The notes under the pieces are model-generated. The model made no database searches. It was not told the DNA's origin and saw nothing but the letters and a program-made list of their open reading frames with translations. A stretch of 64,000 bases of DNA from Mixophyes australis (Eukaryota > Chordata > Amphibia > Anura > Limnodynastidae): positions 160,888,727 through 160,952,726 of the forward strand of contig JAVHZZ010000004.1 of NCBI GenBank assembly GCA_036250195.1, in the 5' to 3' direction. Below are positions 1 to 12,568 of this stretch, piece by piece. The translations under genes were made by a program, and so were the position numbers. The stretch's first letter is position 1. The number at the start of each line of letters is the position of its first letter.

Positions 1-450
1 CTGCCACACTGGCCAGTATTACTGTATCATTTCACATTTTGTACATTAACATTACTTTGTAGAGCTGCACTAAGAACCACTAATGTAACTAGAGTCCAAT
101 AATGGTAGGGCCTAGACCTTTCGGAAATGCCATAAAGCTCCACGGTTGGGACAGACTAACACAAGAGATGAGCAAAGCTGAGGTGAAATGTATTCTAATT
201 GAGTTTCACTGCAGAACAAGCCATTTCACTGACCTGCCAAATTTCAGCAATATGATCAGTGAGTTACGCTTGTACTTCATCATTCCGCACTGTATTTGTA
301 ATCTCGCATTTTACAAAATTTATCGTCTATGAATAGAGACGGAATGACAACAGTCAATTCATTCTGCAGTATCGTGTGGTTAAGGTAGGGCAGGAAACAC
401 TTAAGGACAAAATCCACATGCTCGCAAGCATCACAAATCCATGTTCATAT
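1..450. other. No gene recognised
   Basis: AT-rich sequence. One short frame at 102-332 has no recognisable domain and no codon structure I would trust. I see nothing else here. Confidence 0.5.
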
Positions 451-790
451 TCATCATCATCATCACCATTTATTTATATAGTACCACTGATTCCGCAGCG
501 CTGTACAGAGAACTCATTCACATCAGTCCCTGCCCCATTGGAGCTTACAGTCTAAATTAACTAACATACAGAGAGAAAGAGAGAGAGAGACTAGGGTCAA
601 TTTTAATAGCCGCCAATTAACCTACTAGTATGTTTTTGGAGTGTGGGAGGAAACCGGAGCACCCAGAGGACACCCACGCAAACACGAGGAGAACATACAA
701 ACTTCACACAGATAAGGTCATGGTCAGGAATTGAACTCATGACCCCCCAGCGCTGTGAGGCAGAAGTGCTAACCACTTAGCCACCGTGCT
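451..790 (-). mobile_element. tRNA-derived SINE, near full length, minus strand
   Basis: Read on the minus strand, the element starts at 790 with a tRNA-like head, continues through a body that calls to mind the conserved core found in many fish and frog SINEs, and ends at about 451 in a (TGATGA)n tail. The head has A-box and B-box promoter motifs (separate entry). The last ~100 bp, with an AGCGCTG...TATATAAATAAA-like end, resemble the LINE-like tails at 19774-19833, 37580-37630 and 55716-55890. That suggests the SINE borrows its partner LINE's 3' end for retrotransposition. Assignment to the V-SINE group is recollection, not proven. The body is repeated at 41300-41693. Confidence 0.75.
728..783 (-). 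promoter_or_regulatory. SINE internal RNA polymerase III promoter (A and B boxes)
   Basis: On the minus strand the A box TGGCTAAGTGG lies at 783-773 and the B box GTTCAATTC at 736-728. Both fit the tRNA-type consensus (TRGYNNARNNG and GWTCRANNC) and are 36 nt apart, as in a tRNA gene. No acceptor stem closes around them, so this is a SINE head and not a functional tRNA. Confidence 0.7.
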
Positions 791-3700
791 ACAGGTATAG
801 CGCATTCATTCCTTTGATACATTTAAATACAATGGAATGGGGTGTATTTTGGGGTCAGGAATTTATCCTGCATATTGAGTCTGGCCAGGGTATACAAAAG
901 TGACTTGAGGTGAGGTGGATGATACTCTTTATTAGCTGATATGATCGACTACACCGTTATATACTGTTCGGCCAATGTTTGTAGATAAATAATTAGTGAC
1001 ATTCTGAAAATGTTGCAGTCTATATAGCACTAAAAGACAAAATGCAACACAGTGCAAAGAAAATGTAGATCCTTAAGAAATGAGAAAATATATATTTTTT
1101 CTACAATTCTAGAATTAAGTATATGTCACATTCAATGTGATGGGGGTTAAAAGGTATATGTTTGAATGAGCTACAGGCTGGAGAAGATAACGGTAACACA
1201 GAAAGAAAAAAAAAGTTTAACAAAGGACATCCGTTGTGCAAGGCGATTTCAAAACCACATCTCATTTCATTCAACCGGATCTGCTCATTTCATCATTTTT
1301 CTCTGCTGTGCTATTTAGAGTCTTCCTGCAGTCCTGCACTTTGCAGAGAACAGTGCCATTTTTTTTAATTAGTAGATACAGTGGCTGTGGTTGGAAATCC
1401 AACTAATTGGGCTGAAACTGACAAATCGTATTAGAAAGGCTTGAAAGTGTTTCTGTCTCTAAAAGAGGAACTTGTAGAGAGAGGAAACAGTGCGTTATAG
1501 GGCACAACCTCTTTCAAATTCAACACTGGTGACAGTTGGAGAGGTACGTTTTGTTTTATTCTGTTATCTCTTACAAATGGTATTTTAGTTGTTACGAATA
1601 GAATAGTAATGCTAGTAGCAAGTATATCAATATCTACAAAAAACAAATCCCATTCCCCCATTAATTGCAAATGTGTTTTAAAGAGTATTTTCTCTTGTAT
1701 TTAATATTTTAAGTGTATTTTAAGTGTAAACATATATAACTAGTATATAAATATATTAATTTGCTTACCATCATCGTTTGGACCTAAATCTCGCTGCACT
1801 TCTTTTCTTTTCACTTTTGTAACATTCAGTGGTTTTAAGAAGTGCCAACAGATTTCTAAATGAAACCAAACTAATTTCAGCTTTATTCACTATGTGCATT
1901 ATTGTGAGTTGTATGATTAGCTGGTGCTCAGACATTTGTAGTTTTATTTTACTTGTTGTGATATCCTGAGAACAGCTAAGGTGTGCCTATGTAACTACAG
2001 AGGGCATGAAACTGGAGTGCAGATAGAGCGCGGTTTGATGAGATGAACATCGTGACCAGTATCACGGTGATCATCGGGTCACACCATTGTTTACACTGCT
2101 CCATCCACACACATTTGTATGTTTATAGTAATGTAAGATTCTGTCTTCTATATACAGTGTTTTAACACAGGGTAATGCTATAATTAAGGGCCTAGTGAAG
2201 CATTAGTGGTACATGATGTGAAAAAGCAAAATGTTTATTACAGTTTATTATTTAATAACTGTTTATTGCGTACTACTTACATTGTTTATTACACCATAAG
2301 TAGTACATGTCCTGGATCACCAAATACACATGGGCGAAAGCACCATATAAGAATGTATAGCTTGTCAGTTTTAAAAAAAAGTTGCTAAAATATTTTTTGC
2401 CCTGAGTGATCCCTTTCCCCCTGCGTGGGGAACCCCTATGTGTGTCCCTTTGTATGTATTTTCTCCCCCTTTTTTTTTTTTTCTGTACCCCACATACTTT
2501 TGTAAAATTTGAATAAAAACATTGATGCAAAAAAAATAATAATAATTTTTTGCAAATAAAAAGATAATAATAAGAAAGCGATTTGAAATATCAATAAATG
2601 TAATGTTTTTCAGATTATTTTCTCTCAAAAAATATTAGTTTGCACATAATACAGATTATTGTCCCTTTTGTACAATATAATTACAATAGGGGCTAGAATG
2701 ACAAGTTTTCTATGATGACATGGTTCCCTGCAAGTCCATCTCACTACAGTAATGTATGGATTATTTTGCATTCCCACAGAATACCACACATGGCTTCATT
2801 TTTTAAATAACTGCCTGAGACAGTACAAGTTCCAATGCAACTGCTTGAGAAATAATAGTAGCAATACATTTTAATGTGTGGATTTATCTACTCGTTTGAA
2901 GTGTCTTTTGGTAACAGCTAATATATACTTATTTTAAATGCCATGAATGCATCATACCATTTGAGCTATACTTGCAAGGTCCCATTATGCATAATTTGAC
3001 CTTAAATTGACCCTTGTTTTTACTAGGGTGCCTGCAGTGCAGTGTTGTTGGCTGCTAGCCACTGCCATGAACTGTTACAGCAATCTTTCCAATCTATTGC
3101 CCCCCTTCCATGTCTCTCTCTCCTTACTTTGACGCAGGATAACATGCTCATTTTATACACTGTGACTTTATAGGGGACATTTTAGAAAAGCTTGTTTAAT
3201 GTACAAAAGTGCTGAAACCCATAACAGTAGCTTGCTTTTATTTTCTAAACTGAAGTAGAAAAAACACAGAACCTGACTGGCTCATTTTACGTACAACTCT
3301 TTTTTCCTGTAAACTAAGTTTCACAAATGACACCCTCTGTGTCTACCAGCTAAATGCTGAAATAGAATTTCGCACATGGATAGTTGCTGAAAGCCCCATG
3401 TGCCAGGGACTGGGTCCAAATAACAACAATACACCTACTTACCTAGAGACAGCCCTGACTCTACACTTTCACAAATATGGATGGTATTTATATTTGCAGT
3501 AAAAACACTAAACATAAAACTATAAAAAATTTACTGCAAATGTATAAACATTTTGAATCGTATTGTATTTTCGTTTTTTCGATTTAAGAAAGTCAGTTGT
3601 TCGCTTTAAGAGTTAGTGGAAGTAGTGCTGCTTTCAGGTTCCTACTAAACCACATTGGGGAGGGTAACAGGAAACGGGGGCTTGAAAACAGAACGATGAT

Positions 3701-3985
3701 GGTTTTAAAAGTCAGGTGAAGAACAAAACCGTTGCATTAAAATGCAAGTGGCAGCGAATGACCTAACCTAACTAGTTATGTGGCTGAGCGTTCAAAGAAT
3801 TTGCCTTACAAAATCCCTAAGACTCTGGTGTCAGCACTCTTCCAGTATCAAGCAGCTATGTGACTTGGATGTCAAAGTAAGACTACAGTATACTCTATGT
3901 CCAATGATTTCATTTATGGAATATCTCAGAAATGCAGAATGCAGATGAAGCAGCACTTTGTAACAAATAAGTCATCTAGCCCACC
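791..3985. other. Intergenic sequence, no gene recognised
   Basis: AT-rich sequence with homopolymer runs (a T-run near 2470, A/T-rich tracts 2520-2640). The short open frames at 1162, 1431, 2206, 2273 and 2371 lack recognisable domains and run through simple-sequence tracts. No repeat boundaries or RNA genes seen. Confidence 0.5.
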
Positions 3986-5309
3986 CAGAGCTGGATTAAG
4001 GCTCTGGGGGGCCCGGGGCACTTTAGGCAGGGGGGCCCCTATGATGTAACATGGTTATCATTTTAGACAAACACACAGGCAATGCTGTGTGCACTACTGT
4101 TAGGTGCACGCAGCTCTGCCTTCACTGGCAGTACACGGTGAAGCGGGACATACCTTCCAACTGTCCTTGTAGTTGGACCCAATCGTGACTACGCGTGACA
4201 GTCACCCAAATTCAGGACTGCCCGACCAGATTCAGAACAGTTGGCAGACTGTCCTGCTCTCTCCTACCTGTTCTTGTCACTTTCACCACTTGTGGCTGCT
4301 GGTGTCTTTAGCTCAGTTGCTGCTTGTCTGGAACTTGGAATGTTGGGGGCCCTATTTGGAAAAAAAAATGGGTTCATGAAAATTAGAAAATTCCAACCAA
4401 CCTTGATGTTAAATCAATAGTATTCTCATTTAATATATAAATATATTTCCCTCCCTCGAAAAAGCCCTATCAATAAATTAAATGGCATTTATGTTTAAAA
4501 TATATAACCATTTCCACAATCATCCACGGCATTAAATAATTCATATTCACATTTAATAAACAGACCTAATTTTCCCCAAAAAGCCCCACATTCATTTATG
4601 AGCTTCCAAACCACCCCAGCATCAAATTTAAAGGTCCAATCACCCCAACTTAAATTGATAGCCCACACTATTAAATTAAATTGCCCCACCATCACTCCAC
4701 AAATAAAATAGCACCCATTAAATAATTAGCATCCACCTGCAATCCAAGATTAAATTAAGAACCCCCCTTCCCTCACACATTATATTACCATACTACCCCC
4801 CTCACACACACATTATATTAACGTACTACCCCCACTAACTATGTTTTATCCGCTCGCTGTATGGCCTTGTTTCTCCTTGTTTCTCTTCACAAATGGGACG
4901 GCACCTGTCACGTGTTGCAAGTCCCATGTGACACAAATAGCAGGCGACACACAGGGAAAGGGGAGGACGGATCGTAAGGATCCGTGGTCAATGATAGAAG
5001 GTGGCTGGTTTCGGAGGAGGGGCCAGCCACCAAGTAATAGAGACTTGGGCCAGTGCAGGGACCGGCCCAAAATAGTCTCTCTTTTATTTCTGCCCGGCCC
5101 AGCGGGCATATGCCCCCCAACTTCCCGTCCCAGCCTGCCTCAGAAAATAGTATTGATACTGCACATTAAAAAAAAAAGAAACACTGATAAAATTACATCA
5201 GTTTTAATATATATATATATATCTCAAAATTATTGACATGTTATAAATGTTTCTTTCCTTTTAATGTACGGTATCATTGCTCTTTATGTATGTGTATGTA
5301 TATGTATAC

Positions 5310-5310
<1 letters not shown>

Positions 5311-5347
<37 letters not shown>
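5311..5347. repeat. (TA)n microsatellite
   Basis: Uninterrupted TA dinucleotide run inside hAT element A. Confidence 0.95.
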
Positions 5348-5350
<3 letters not shown>

Positions 5351-5450
5351 GTAGACACACACAACAAGTATGTTATGGGATCTCCCCTATTTTGTTAGTA
5401 ATTAAAGTGGTTATGCCTCTTCTATTAAAGGTTTAATTAACATATACATG

Positions 5451-5500
<50 letters not shown>

Positions 5501-5503
5501 CAT

Positions 5504-5534
<31 letters not shown>

Positions 5535-5536
5535 TA
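5451..5536. repeat. Compound (TA)n-(CATA)n-(CA)n microsatellite
   Basis: A TA run passes into CATA tetranucleotides and then CA dinucleotides, inside hAT element A. Such a series usually arises by stepwise slippage and point mutation. Confidence 0.95.
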
Positions 5537-5872
5537 TTCCAAGTGAAAGTTTGACTCACCTTGGCAGCACAGCATTCCAGTGTCTTTTGGTATGTGAGGA
5601 GCTGCTGCTGCACATGCGCAGCAGCTTCATTTCGGCCATCTTAGAATAGCCTGATGTACAGCAGCACCGCGGCTGCTGTATATCAGGCCAGCTGTCAAAT
5701 TCTGCGGGGGCGGTGCGCCTGCGTCAGGGGGCCCCACAGCCTCACAAGCAGCAGAATCCGATCACCGACTGACAGGTGATTTGATCAGCTGGCGGCCGGC
5801 GGCGGGGGGGCCCTCAGAGAGAGGGGGGCCCGGGGCACGTGCCCCCTGTGCCCCCCCCTTAATCCGGCCATG

Positions 5873-8800
5873 AGCTCACCAATTACTTAGCTCTTTATCG
5901 CGCTTTTTCCCTTTGACGCTAATGTTAATTAGCTATCACATGCTGGGATATCTGGTGCGCATATCACTGCAGAGGTTGCACAAAAGTTTACTGCACTAAA
6001 TGTTTCATTAAAGGGCAGAAGCAACTAGGAATATCCAAACATTTCAAACAATGAAAATCAGTTGTTTTTCAGTTTTAGTACAGATGTTGTTTGTACTTTA
6101 ACAGCTAAAAAATTGTAATCTTACAAAAAAAGAGAAAACGGTCCACATTTCTTTTCCTTCTCAACAACACTTGTAAGTTTTCCTATCTCCTATTTGCCGG
6201 AGGGGTTTAGAGCTGCTGCTTATCACAAGCCCACCTCGCGCCAGCATCAATCTAAAAACTTTGACAAGCCCTGTCATAGAAAAAAAACAAGTGTAACCAG
6301 CTTAAGTCACAAAAATGATTTATTTAACAGATAGATTTGTAAATTATTGGTGGGATTTCTGACTTGTGAAGGTTTATGGCATTAAAGTGTTCTCTTTCTA
6401 AAAATGGTAAAAACTGCTCTAAGAAATCTCTACTAACTGTACAATGCAAGCCAGCAGTGTGCTGAATGTTGAATACTATGGCCTTTGAATGAGTTTAAAT
6501 TGCCGGCATCATAAATTAGTGGTCAGTGTATTGAGTAGAAGATACTATCAGAAGTTACTAAGAAGTCATTTCAAGAAATCTGCATCATGCCTTCTGGTTG
6601 TCAAGGAGCCACAACGACCTCATTTTCCAAATGCATAATTATTTTAATTTATATCATTTATTACTATTAATTCATTGTATCATTTTTTTAATTGACATTT
6701 TCTATCATGCTGTGGAGCACTGTTACAGGTTATTCAGATAATTGTTTCATACATAATACTTAAAAAAATATATTGTACAGTGCTACACTATATAGACAAC
6801 ATTGGCTTCCTACAGGATTATGAATTAAAAGATGCTAGTCATATTGGAAGAAGACAGAACATGGTTGAGAGCTACTAATATGTCAGAGAGGGAAATAATA
6901 ATATGGAGTTTAGCGTAAAGGCCAAAATGTATTATTGGACTACCAGTTATAAAATACAAGTTTCCTCATGAAAGTTACTAATAACATTAGCAAAGGTCTA
7001 AAATATATTTTAGATAAAGATATTTTAGATAAAGTTTGGAGGGATCCTTATGCACAATAAACATTGTGTTTTCCAGTCTGTTGAAGGACACATACAGTGG
7101 ACCCCTTTCTGTCTAATATGGCGTCTAATAGAAAGCAATAGTTTGATGCAAAAGTGAGAGGGGTGAGGCAGAGACCTAAATGTGTCATGATTTGTTGTAC
7201 CAAAACAATGTTAGTTTTGTACACATCTGTACAGTTGAACCAGCAGATAGCACGTTAACAATTAAAACAAATGCCTGTTATACCAAGAATCCTGGATCTT
7301 ATTGTCCCAGTATCAAGCCCCACCAAAAGTGCCTCTAATGCAGTTATCCCCCTCAGATCACCTTTAAAACAAAAATTTGGTGTCTATCCAGGTGTTACAT
7401 AGTCATTGAAGTTGAAAAAAAGTCACCTGTCCTTGAATCTTAGCTTTTATTCCTCTCGGTCACTTTTATACTGCTTTTTGTCGCCATTGTTCAGCTGAAT
7501 CAGCTAAGTGTCCCATTGATACTTTCACAATTCTAAGTTTAGAATGTTCCTCACTGGGATCCTACTGCCTTATCTTGGTTAGGAATCATCCAAACATGAA
7601 TCTCTGATTGTGTCTGAGCTGCAGTCAACTGCCTTGACCACTGCCCGGTGCATATATTCCTGATAGGAATTTACCAGTGTTTGCTTCCAGCCACCTCAAT
7701 TTGACCAAAATACAGAAACTCCCAGTGACGCAACATCACACATACGTGTAACATTATGGACAAAGTCCATATTGTATTAAAAGAAAAAAATAATCCACTG
7801 GTAGCTACATAAGGCTTTTTAGACTGTTACTGTAACCAAAGGCTATTCTTTTATGTAAGTAATTTGAATTAAAACAAAGGTGATATTATAGTGTACTATA
7901 AGTACATAAATCTGGAAAATTCCATCAAATATAGCTTATTTTCTACAGTATGTCAATGTTTACCTAGATAATTGTGAATGTTATAAGTAGCATTTTATAT
8001 TCAGATACATTTGTTTTTTACATTTTCAGATATTCAAATTAGCATTTATTGAAATATATAATACATGCGCTTTAAAAGTCCTGTTGGCAGCTATCAAAGA
8101 TCTCATGTTTACCAGCACTGGAAATGAATGGACCTTTAACTAACTAGGGAAAATCAATCCGGGCAATAACAAATCAACTTGCTACCAAGGGAGCAATGTG
8201 TACAGAGCTGCATTAGCTAATGTTCGTCTTCCACTCTCTTTTCAGAGTCACAGAGAGGAAATAGAGTCTATTCTGCTTTACATACCCATGCAGTCTAAGT
8301 TTTCCCTTGCCTGGAATAATTTTGCTGAGTATAATCCTTTAGGGATCCAATCTAGTTTACTATTACACTTTTACTACTTCCCATACAGATATAATGATGC
8401 TCACTATCGTCGACAATTTGGATAATCGTAAAAAAAAAAATCTCATTATTGCGGAGTCCTCCTTGAAAGGAAACATTTCCTGGGGGAGAGATCTGGCTCC
8501 TCTCTCTTCAATTTAGAGTGTGTTTAATAAACAAAGGAAACAATCCATTGTTAAAATGTTCCACAAAAGAATTAAAAAGATCTTTTGTTTGACTAATGAA
8601 CTTTGCAAACAAAAAAATAATACAATGCATTAATGTATTTACATTCAATCACTTTGTGAAAATGTAAAAGGAACACTATACTTTTGAATTTCGAGTCAAC
8701 TGTTTGAATGGCACCTATCACAGTATGTTCTCTCAAAGTACCTGCAAACTATACATAGGTCAATTGTGTGTGCATTATAAATCCATTTTTATATTACTAG

Positions 8801-9062
8801 AATGCAGATAAACAAAATGACTTGCATTGTTAAATTTAAACTTTCATCTAGTGGTTGCTAGGAGACAGAGAATCATTCAAGATCTTACTGATATAATTCC
8901 CAGATTGTGAGGTGGTGTATTCTGACTAAGTCCTATCCTGCAATTACCTTACCTGTAGCGGTCAACAAAAGACCAATGTTTAATATATCACAGGAGATAA
9001 ATACAGCTGCAGGCATGGTTATCCCATATTGTAACTAATTAGTGAAATGTTGTATAGAGCAA
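5873..9062. other. Intergenic sequence, no gene recognised
   Basis: No open frame with a recognisable domain. The stretches at about 6420-6660 and 8090-8430 have balanced composition, no visible repeats and several homeodomain-like TAAT sites. They could be conserved noncoding sequence, but this cannot be tested here. The frame at 8198-8425 has no homologue I recognise. Confidence 0.45.
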
Positions 9063-9203
9063 GTCTAGCCAACCTGTGGCTCTCCAGGTGTTGTGAAACT
9101 ACATGCCCCAGCATGCTTTGCCAGCAGATAGCTAGCCGATAGATGGCAGGTATGCTGGGATATGAAGTTTCACAACACCTAGAGGGCCACATGTTGGCCA
9201 GAC
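9063..9203. mobile_element. Palindromic MITE
   Basis: Two arms of roughly 50-60 nt fold on each other: GTCTAGCCAAC at 9063-9073 pairs with GTTGGCCAGAC at 9193-9203, and inner blocks (GGTGTTGTGAAACT and AGTTTCACAACACC) pair exactly. About 140 bp, no coding capacity. No clear target duplication, so superfamily is not assigned. The 74-aa minus frame across it is a by-product of the palindrome. Confidence 0.75.
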
Positions 9204-11360
9204 CCAGTGTTGAGGATGCCCTAATGTTAATGACACACATCACAATCCGATCATTCAGTTGGATTAGGTGGACATTTTTATAGGGATAATTATCATTTTA
9301 TAGCTAAATTAAGTGGTGTGTAATTGATCATTTAAAGTCTAATTATCCTACAAAACACCTACAATATGGGCTTAGATTATATGTTGACGTGATTGCACGG
9401 ATATGCAAGGTTTTTTTCAGAAATAAGAAAAATTGATGCTTGTTTGCCCAGTTTAACTCACTATGTTAACTCACTATTACCTCTCTATGAAATTATATTG
9501 TTTGACTGTTCTTCCTGAGGAGGTATTTGTGTGGTTGAAGATAACTTGAACCTCTTGATATTCCAGCTGTATAGAATTTTGAATAACCAGTGCTGCATCT
9601 GTTATTTCTACAATTCTGTCACATAAGTTGTAAGATAAAATATAAACATAGTAAACATATAAACATAGTAGAGTAAGATAGAATAGAAGGCATGATTGAG
9701 TGAGCAGAAATCAACTGCCCAACATTGATTGCTCTTCACTTCCACAATTAAACTAGGACAAAGGATGGGGTTAGTACAGCGAGATCCAGCACAACCTGCT
9801 CACTTCAGGAAGTGTTGGGTCATACCAGTTATTAGTAATCCATTAGCAATTATTTTGACAGTTTGCAATATGTTTGTATTAAGGAGGTTAGGACCAGGAC
9901 AACATTGTGCTTGAGGAACATTTATATATGCATTTATTTACTTATTGCTTAGAGAAAACCACGGCATAGCATGGTATGCAGATGTGTTATGTGTACAAAT
10001 ACAGGTTATGATGGCCAACATCAGGCCCAATAAGCCACAATAAATCTTGAAAGAAGAGAAGCTGCATAAAACTGAACTTTTTTATTTTTACACTTTTCGC
10101 CTGTCATTGTCTATGAATTGCAATTAATTCTTAGAAGTTTTAAGGACCAGTCACAAAACATAGAAACAAAAATGATCATTCCTATTGATTGCACTCGGCT
10201 GTAATGTATAACAATGCTTTGATATCATTTTACATATGCTTCGGCCAAAGGCTGCCTCTTGTATAGTTACAAGCCCTTCTTAACACAGATGTGGTAAAAC
10301 AGTGCTTTTGTAAATCCATTCATGTGAGAGTTACAAGATGGTGATTATTTGAAAAGGGAGAAAAAATTGGATGCTTTGAAACTTGATGGTGAAAAATTTT
10401 TGTTTGATGTAAAAGGGATGTGAGCGGTGACAGTAAGATCAATGGCTGTATTTTCACTCAGTGAAGCATGAGAACCTGTGATAAGAGCAGTTAGTCAGAG
10501 GAATAGTGACGGACATCGTCCTTTTACGGCTGGCATTTGGTCTCCAATATTGATCTTAACTGTCACTGCCAACAAAGTATATTGAAGCTACATCTGTGTT
10601 TAGATAACGGTATACTTGATATGCTACCAGTAAATCAATGTGTGCTGAAATGCAAATAGTTAAAATTGTTGTCATCCACATTTGCATTATTGCATTTGCT
10701 GCATTGCTGAAAGCCATTATAATCCTGCACTGTCAATCACAAACTAATCCATCATATTTCTTCATCATTCTGCCTCTAGCTAGAGCTGTGTGTAACAGAT
10801 GTCCCTACATAGCAGTTTAACTGTTTTATAATGTTATTTTTTAAACCACAAAACTTACAGCAAACCACCGTTATTTACAGTGTAATTACAATGTATTGTT
10901 AAAGCCAAATAAGAAATAAGTACTTGTATCATGTTTTACATGTATTCGCATTTTCTTCTTTTCCACCCAGGTAGCAATGTAGTTCCCTTTCACTGAACCC
11001 TTCCATGACCAAAATGCAGGCAACCAAACTGTGAATGCTTGTATTAGACAGATGACCCAATTGTTTGACTCTAACTACTGGGAAATCTTCAGACAATGAG
11101 ATCTAGGCAATTCAATTTCCCATGTTTGACCAAAGAGGACTTGCAGCAATTTTTAGGGTCACAAGCACTTCAAAATATTTTTACTGACAGTTTTATTAGA
11201 AGGTTATAGATATGTACATTATACTCGTAACAGGTATAAACAAACATAAGATAATCTAGAAGCTAAAAGAGGACTCTGTAATTGGAATTGTTGATATATT
11301 CAAATTTCAGTGTTGTATTGGTAACTTAGTGTGAAAGGCATCAATTATATCCTATATATC
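9204..11360. other. Intergenic sequence, no gene recognised
   Basis: AT-rich sequence without a recognisable gene or repeat boundary. The short frames at 9729 and 10638 show no domain or splice context I can defend. Confidence 0.45.
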
Positions 11361-11629
11361 CAGGGGCGAACGCAGGGTTTAGAAGGGGGGGTTTCCGCCC
11401 CCCCCGGGAAAAAAAAAATAGAGCGAGCAGCAGCTCCATTTCAGCGAGGCTGAATCCTACAGCAGCCGCGGTGCTGTCAAGAAGCATCCGCGGCAGTGCT
11501 GTATTATACTACAATACAGCACTGCCGCGGGCGCTTCTTTGACAGCGCCACGGCTGCTGTACAGTATCGTTGGTTCCCGGAGGGGAGGGGTTTCTGGAGA
11601 ACCAGAAACCCCCCCTGCGTGCGCCACTG
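11361..11629. mobile_element. Short CAGGGGCG-ended DNA transposon (hAT-like MITE)
   Basis: Starts CAGGGGCGAACGCAGGG and ends TGCGTGCGCCACTG, forming imperfect inverted termini with G-run/C-run subterminal blocks. The flanks share a 5-bp direct repeat (atatc 11356-11360 and 11630-11634). The interior includes an inverted pair around agcagccgcggtgctgtcaa / tttgacagcgccacggctgct. The longer element at 38510-39657 has the same ends. CAGGG termini point to hAT; the short target duplication recalls the group that Repbase calls hAT5, a low-certainty inference. Confidence 0.75.
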
Positions 11630-12356
11630 ATATCTAGGGCACTTATTCTGGGGAGGGAGGGAGAGAGAGAGAGAGACTGTTTTTTTATTTGATTTACTAC
11701 ATAGTTCCTTGTGCTCTATGTGATTATCAAAAAATGAAGTTCCCATTTTTTTCTTTGCTTACTACACTAGTAAAGCTAAAAATAACATAACAGGACTTTA
11801 AGGACTAGAAGACATTATTCTAGGTGGAAATTCTACCAAAAGAAATGGGAGTAATGGGTTAGAAAAAAGTCTCATATCACCTCACAAAGCTGCAAAGCAG
11901 AAAGAGAACAAATTTAGTCTCTATTACTTTTGATCATTGAACCAGCAAGGCTAATGATAACTACTGTTATCTGTTGCACACTCTGCATAAAATAAATTTA
12001 TTGCTGTATAAAATGTAATCTTTATAATACAATAAAATTATGGGGCACGAAATGGTGATTCATTTAAAAGCAGCTAAAAGAAAGAAATCATAACCTTGAA
12101 CATGTGCTGGCCGCATAATTGCTTTAAGAAATATGTTCACTCAAATCAAAACACAACACGAGCAGATATTGATTGTAATCAAGGGTTCTCTACCATTTTA
12201 TTGGTCGTCTGGCCTTGAAAGCTAAAGTGCTACAACATCTATGTTTAAAATTTCTGTTGCTTCAGTAAAAGTACATCATTCTGCAAAGACTTGGTTTACT
12301 AGTCAAGCAGTTTGCAATATATTTATTCATGCTCTTTATTTTTTGTCTGTTTACCT
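11630..12356. other. Intergenic sequence, no gene recognised
   Basis: Includes a short purine-rich (GGGA/GAGA)n stretch at about 11650-11678. Otherwise AT-rich without recognisable features. Confidence 0.5.
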
Positions 12357-12403
12357 TGTCAGGCCAACAGCCGGGACATCACTTCCGCCGCTTTGTCCCG
12401 GCT

Positions 12404-12417
12404 GTCACCAGGGCAAC
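12404..12417 (+). promoter_or_regulatory. RFX-type X-box in older gypsy LTR
   Basis: GTCACC-AG-GGCAAC fits the X-box consensus GTNRCC-N(0-3)-RGYAAC exactly. It lies about 145 bp upstream of the LTR's TATA box, the same distance as the distal X-box in the intact element's LTR. The motif is seen in the sequence; binding is inferred. Confidence 0.6.
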
Positions 12418-12545
12418 AGTGGAACTCTTTGTGGTTCACACTCCGCGTCCCAGCAAATTTGACAGCTGGGCGTGGGCACAATAGATACCACTGAATAATT
12501 ACAGCCTCCTGTGGCTGATTGCTAGAGCTGTTGCCCTGAGATCTG

Positions 12546-12568
12546 ATTGGATGTTCCCTCTATTTAAG
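12546..12568 (+). promoter_or_regulatory. Older LTR core promoter: inverted CCAAT and TATA box
   Basis: ATTGG at 12546-12550 is followed by TATTTAAG at 12561-12568, matching the order and spacing in the intact element's LTR. Transcription would start near 12590-12600. Confidence 0.6.

Larger units (their letters stand above)
3986..5872. mobile_element. Non-autonomous hAT-type DNA transposon A
   Basis: The ends form imperfect terminal inverted repeats: CAGAGCTGGATTAAGG at 3986 against the complement of CCTTAATCCGGCCATG ending at 5872. The flanks are an 8-bp target duplication with one mismatch (agcccacc 3978-3985, agctcacc 5873-5880), the length expected for hAT transposition. No transposase frame is present, so it would depend on a partner. 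G/C-rich subterminal blocks (gggggcccggggcac near both ends) flank an AT-rich core. The core at about 4245-4830 resembles 13425-13900 of element B although the termini differ. TA and ACATA microsatellites have grown inside the right half. Confidence 0.85.

Noticed and set aside
722..790. A tRNA gene
   Set aside because: A and B boxes are present, but there is no acceptor-stem pairing and the sequence continues into a SINE body.
4841..5236. 131-aa frame
   Set aside because: It lies within hAT element A, ends in microsatellite sequence and has no recognisable domain.
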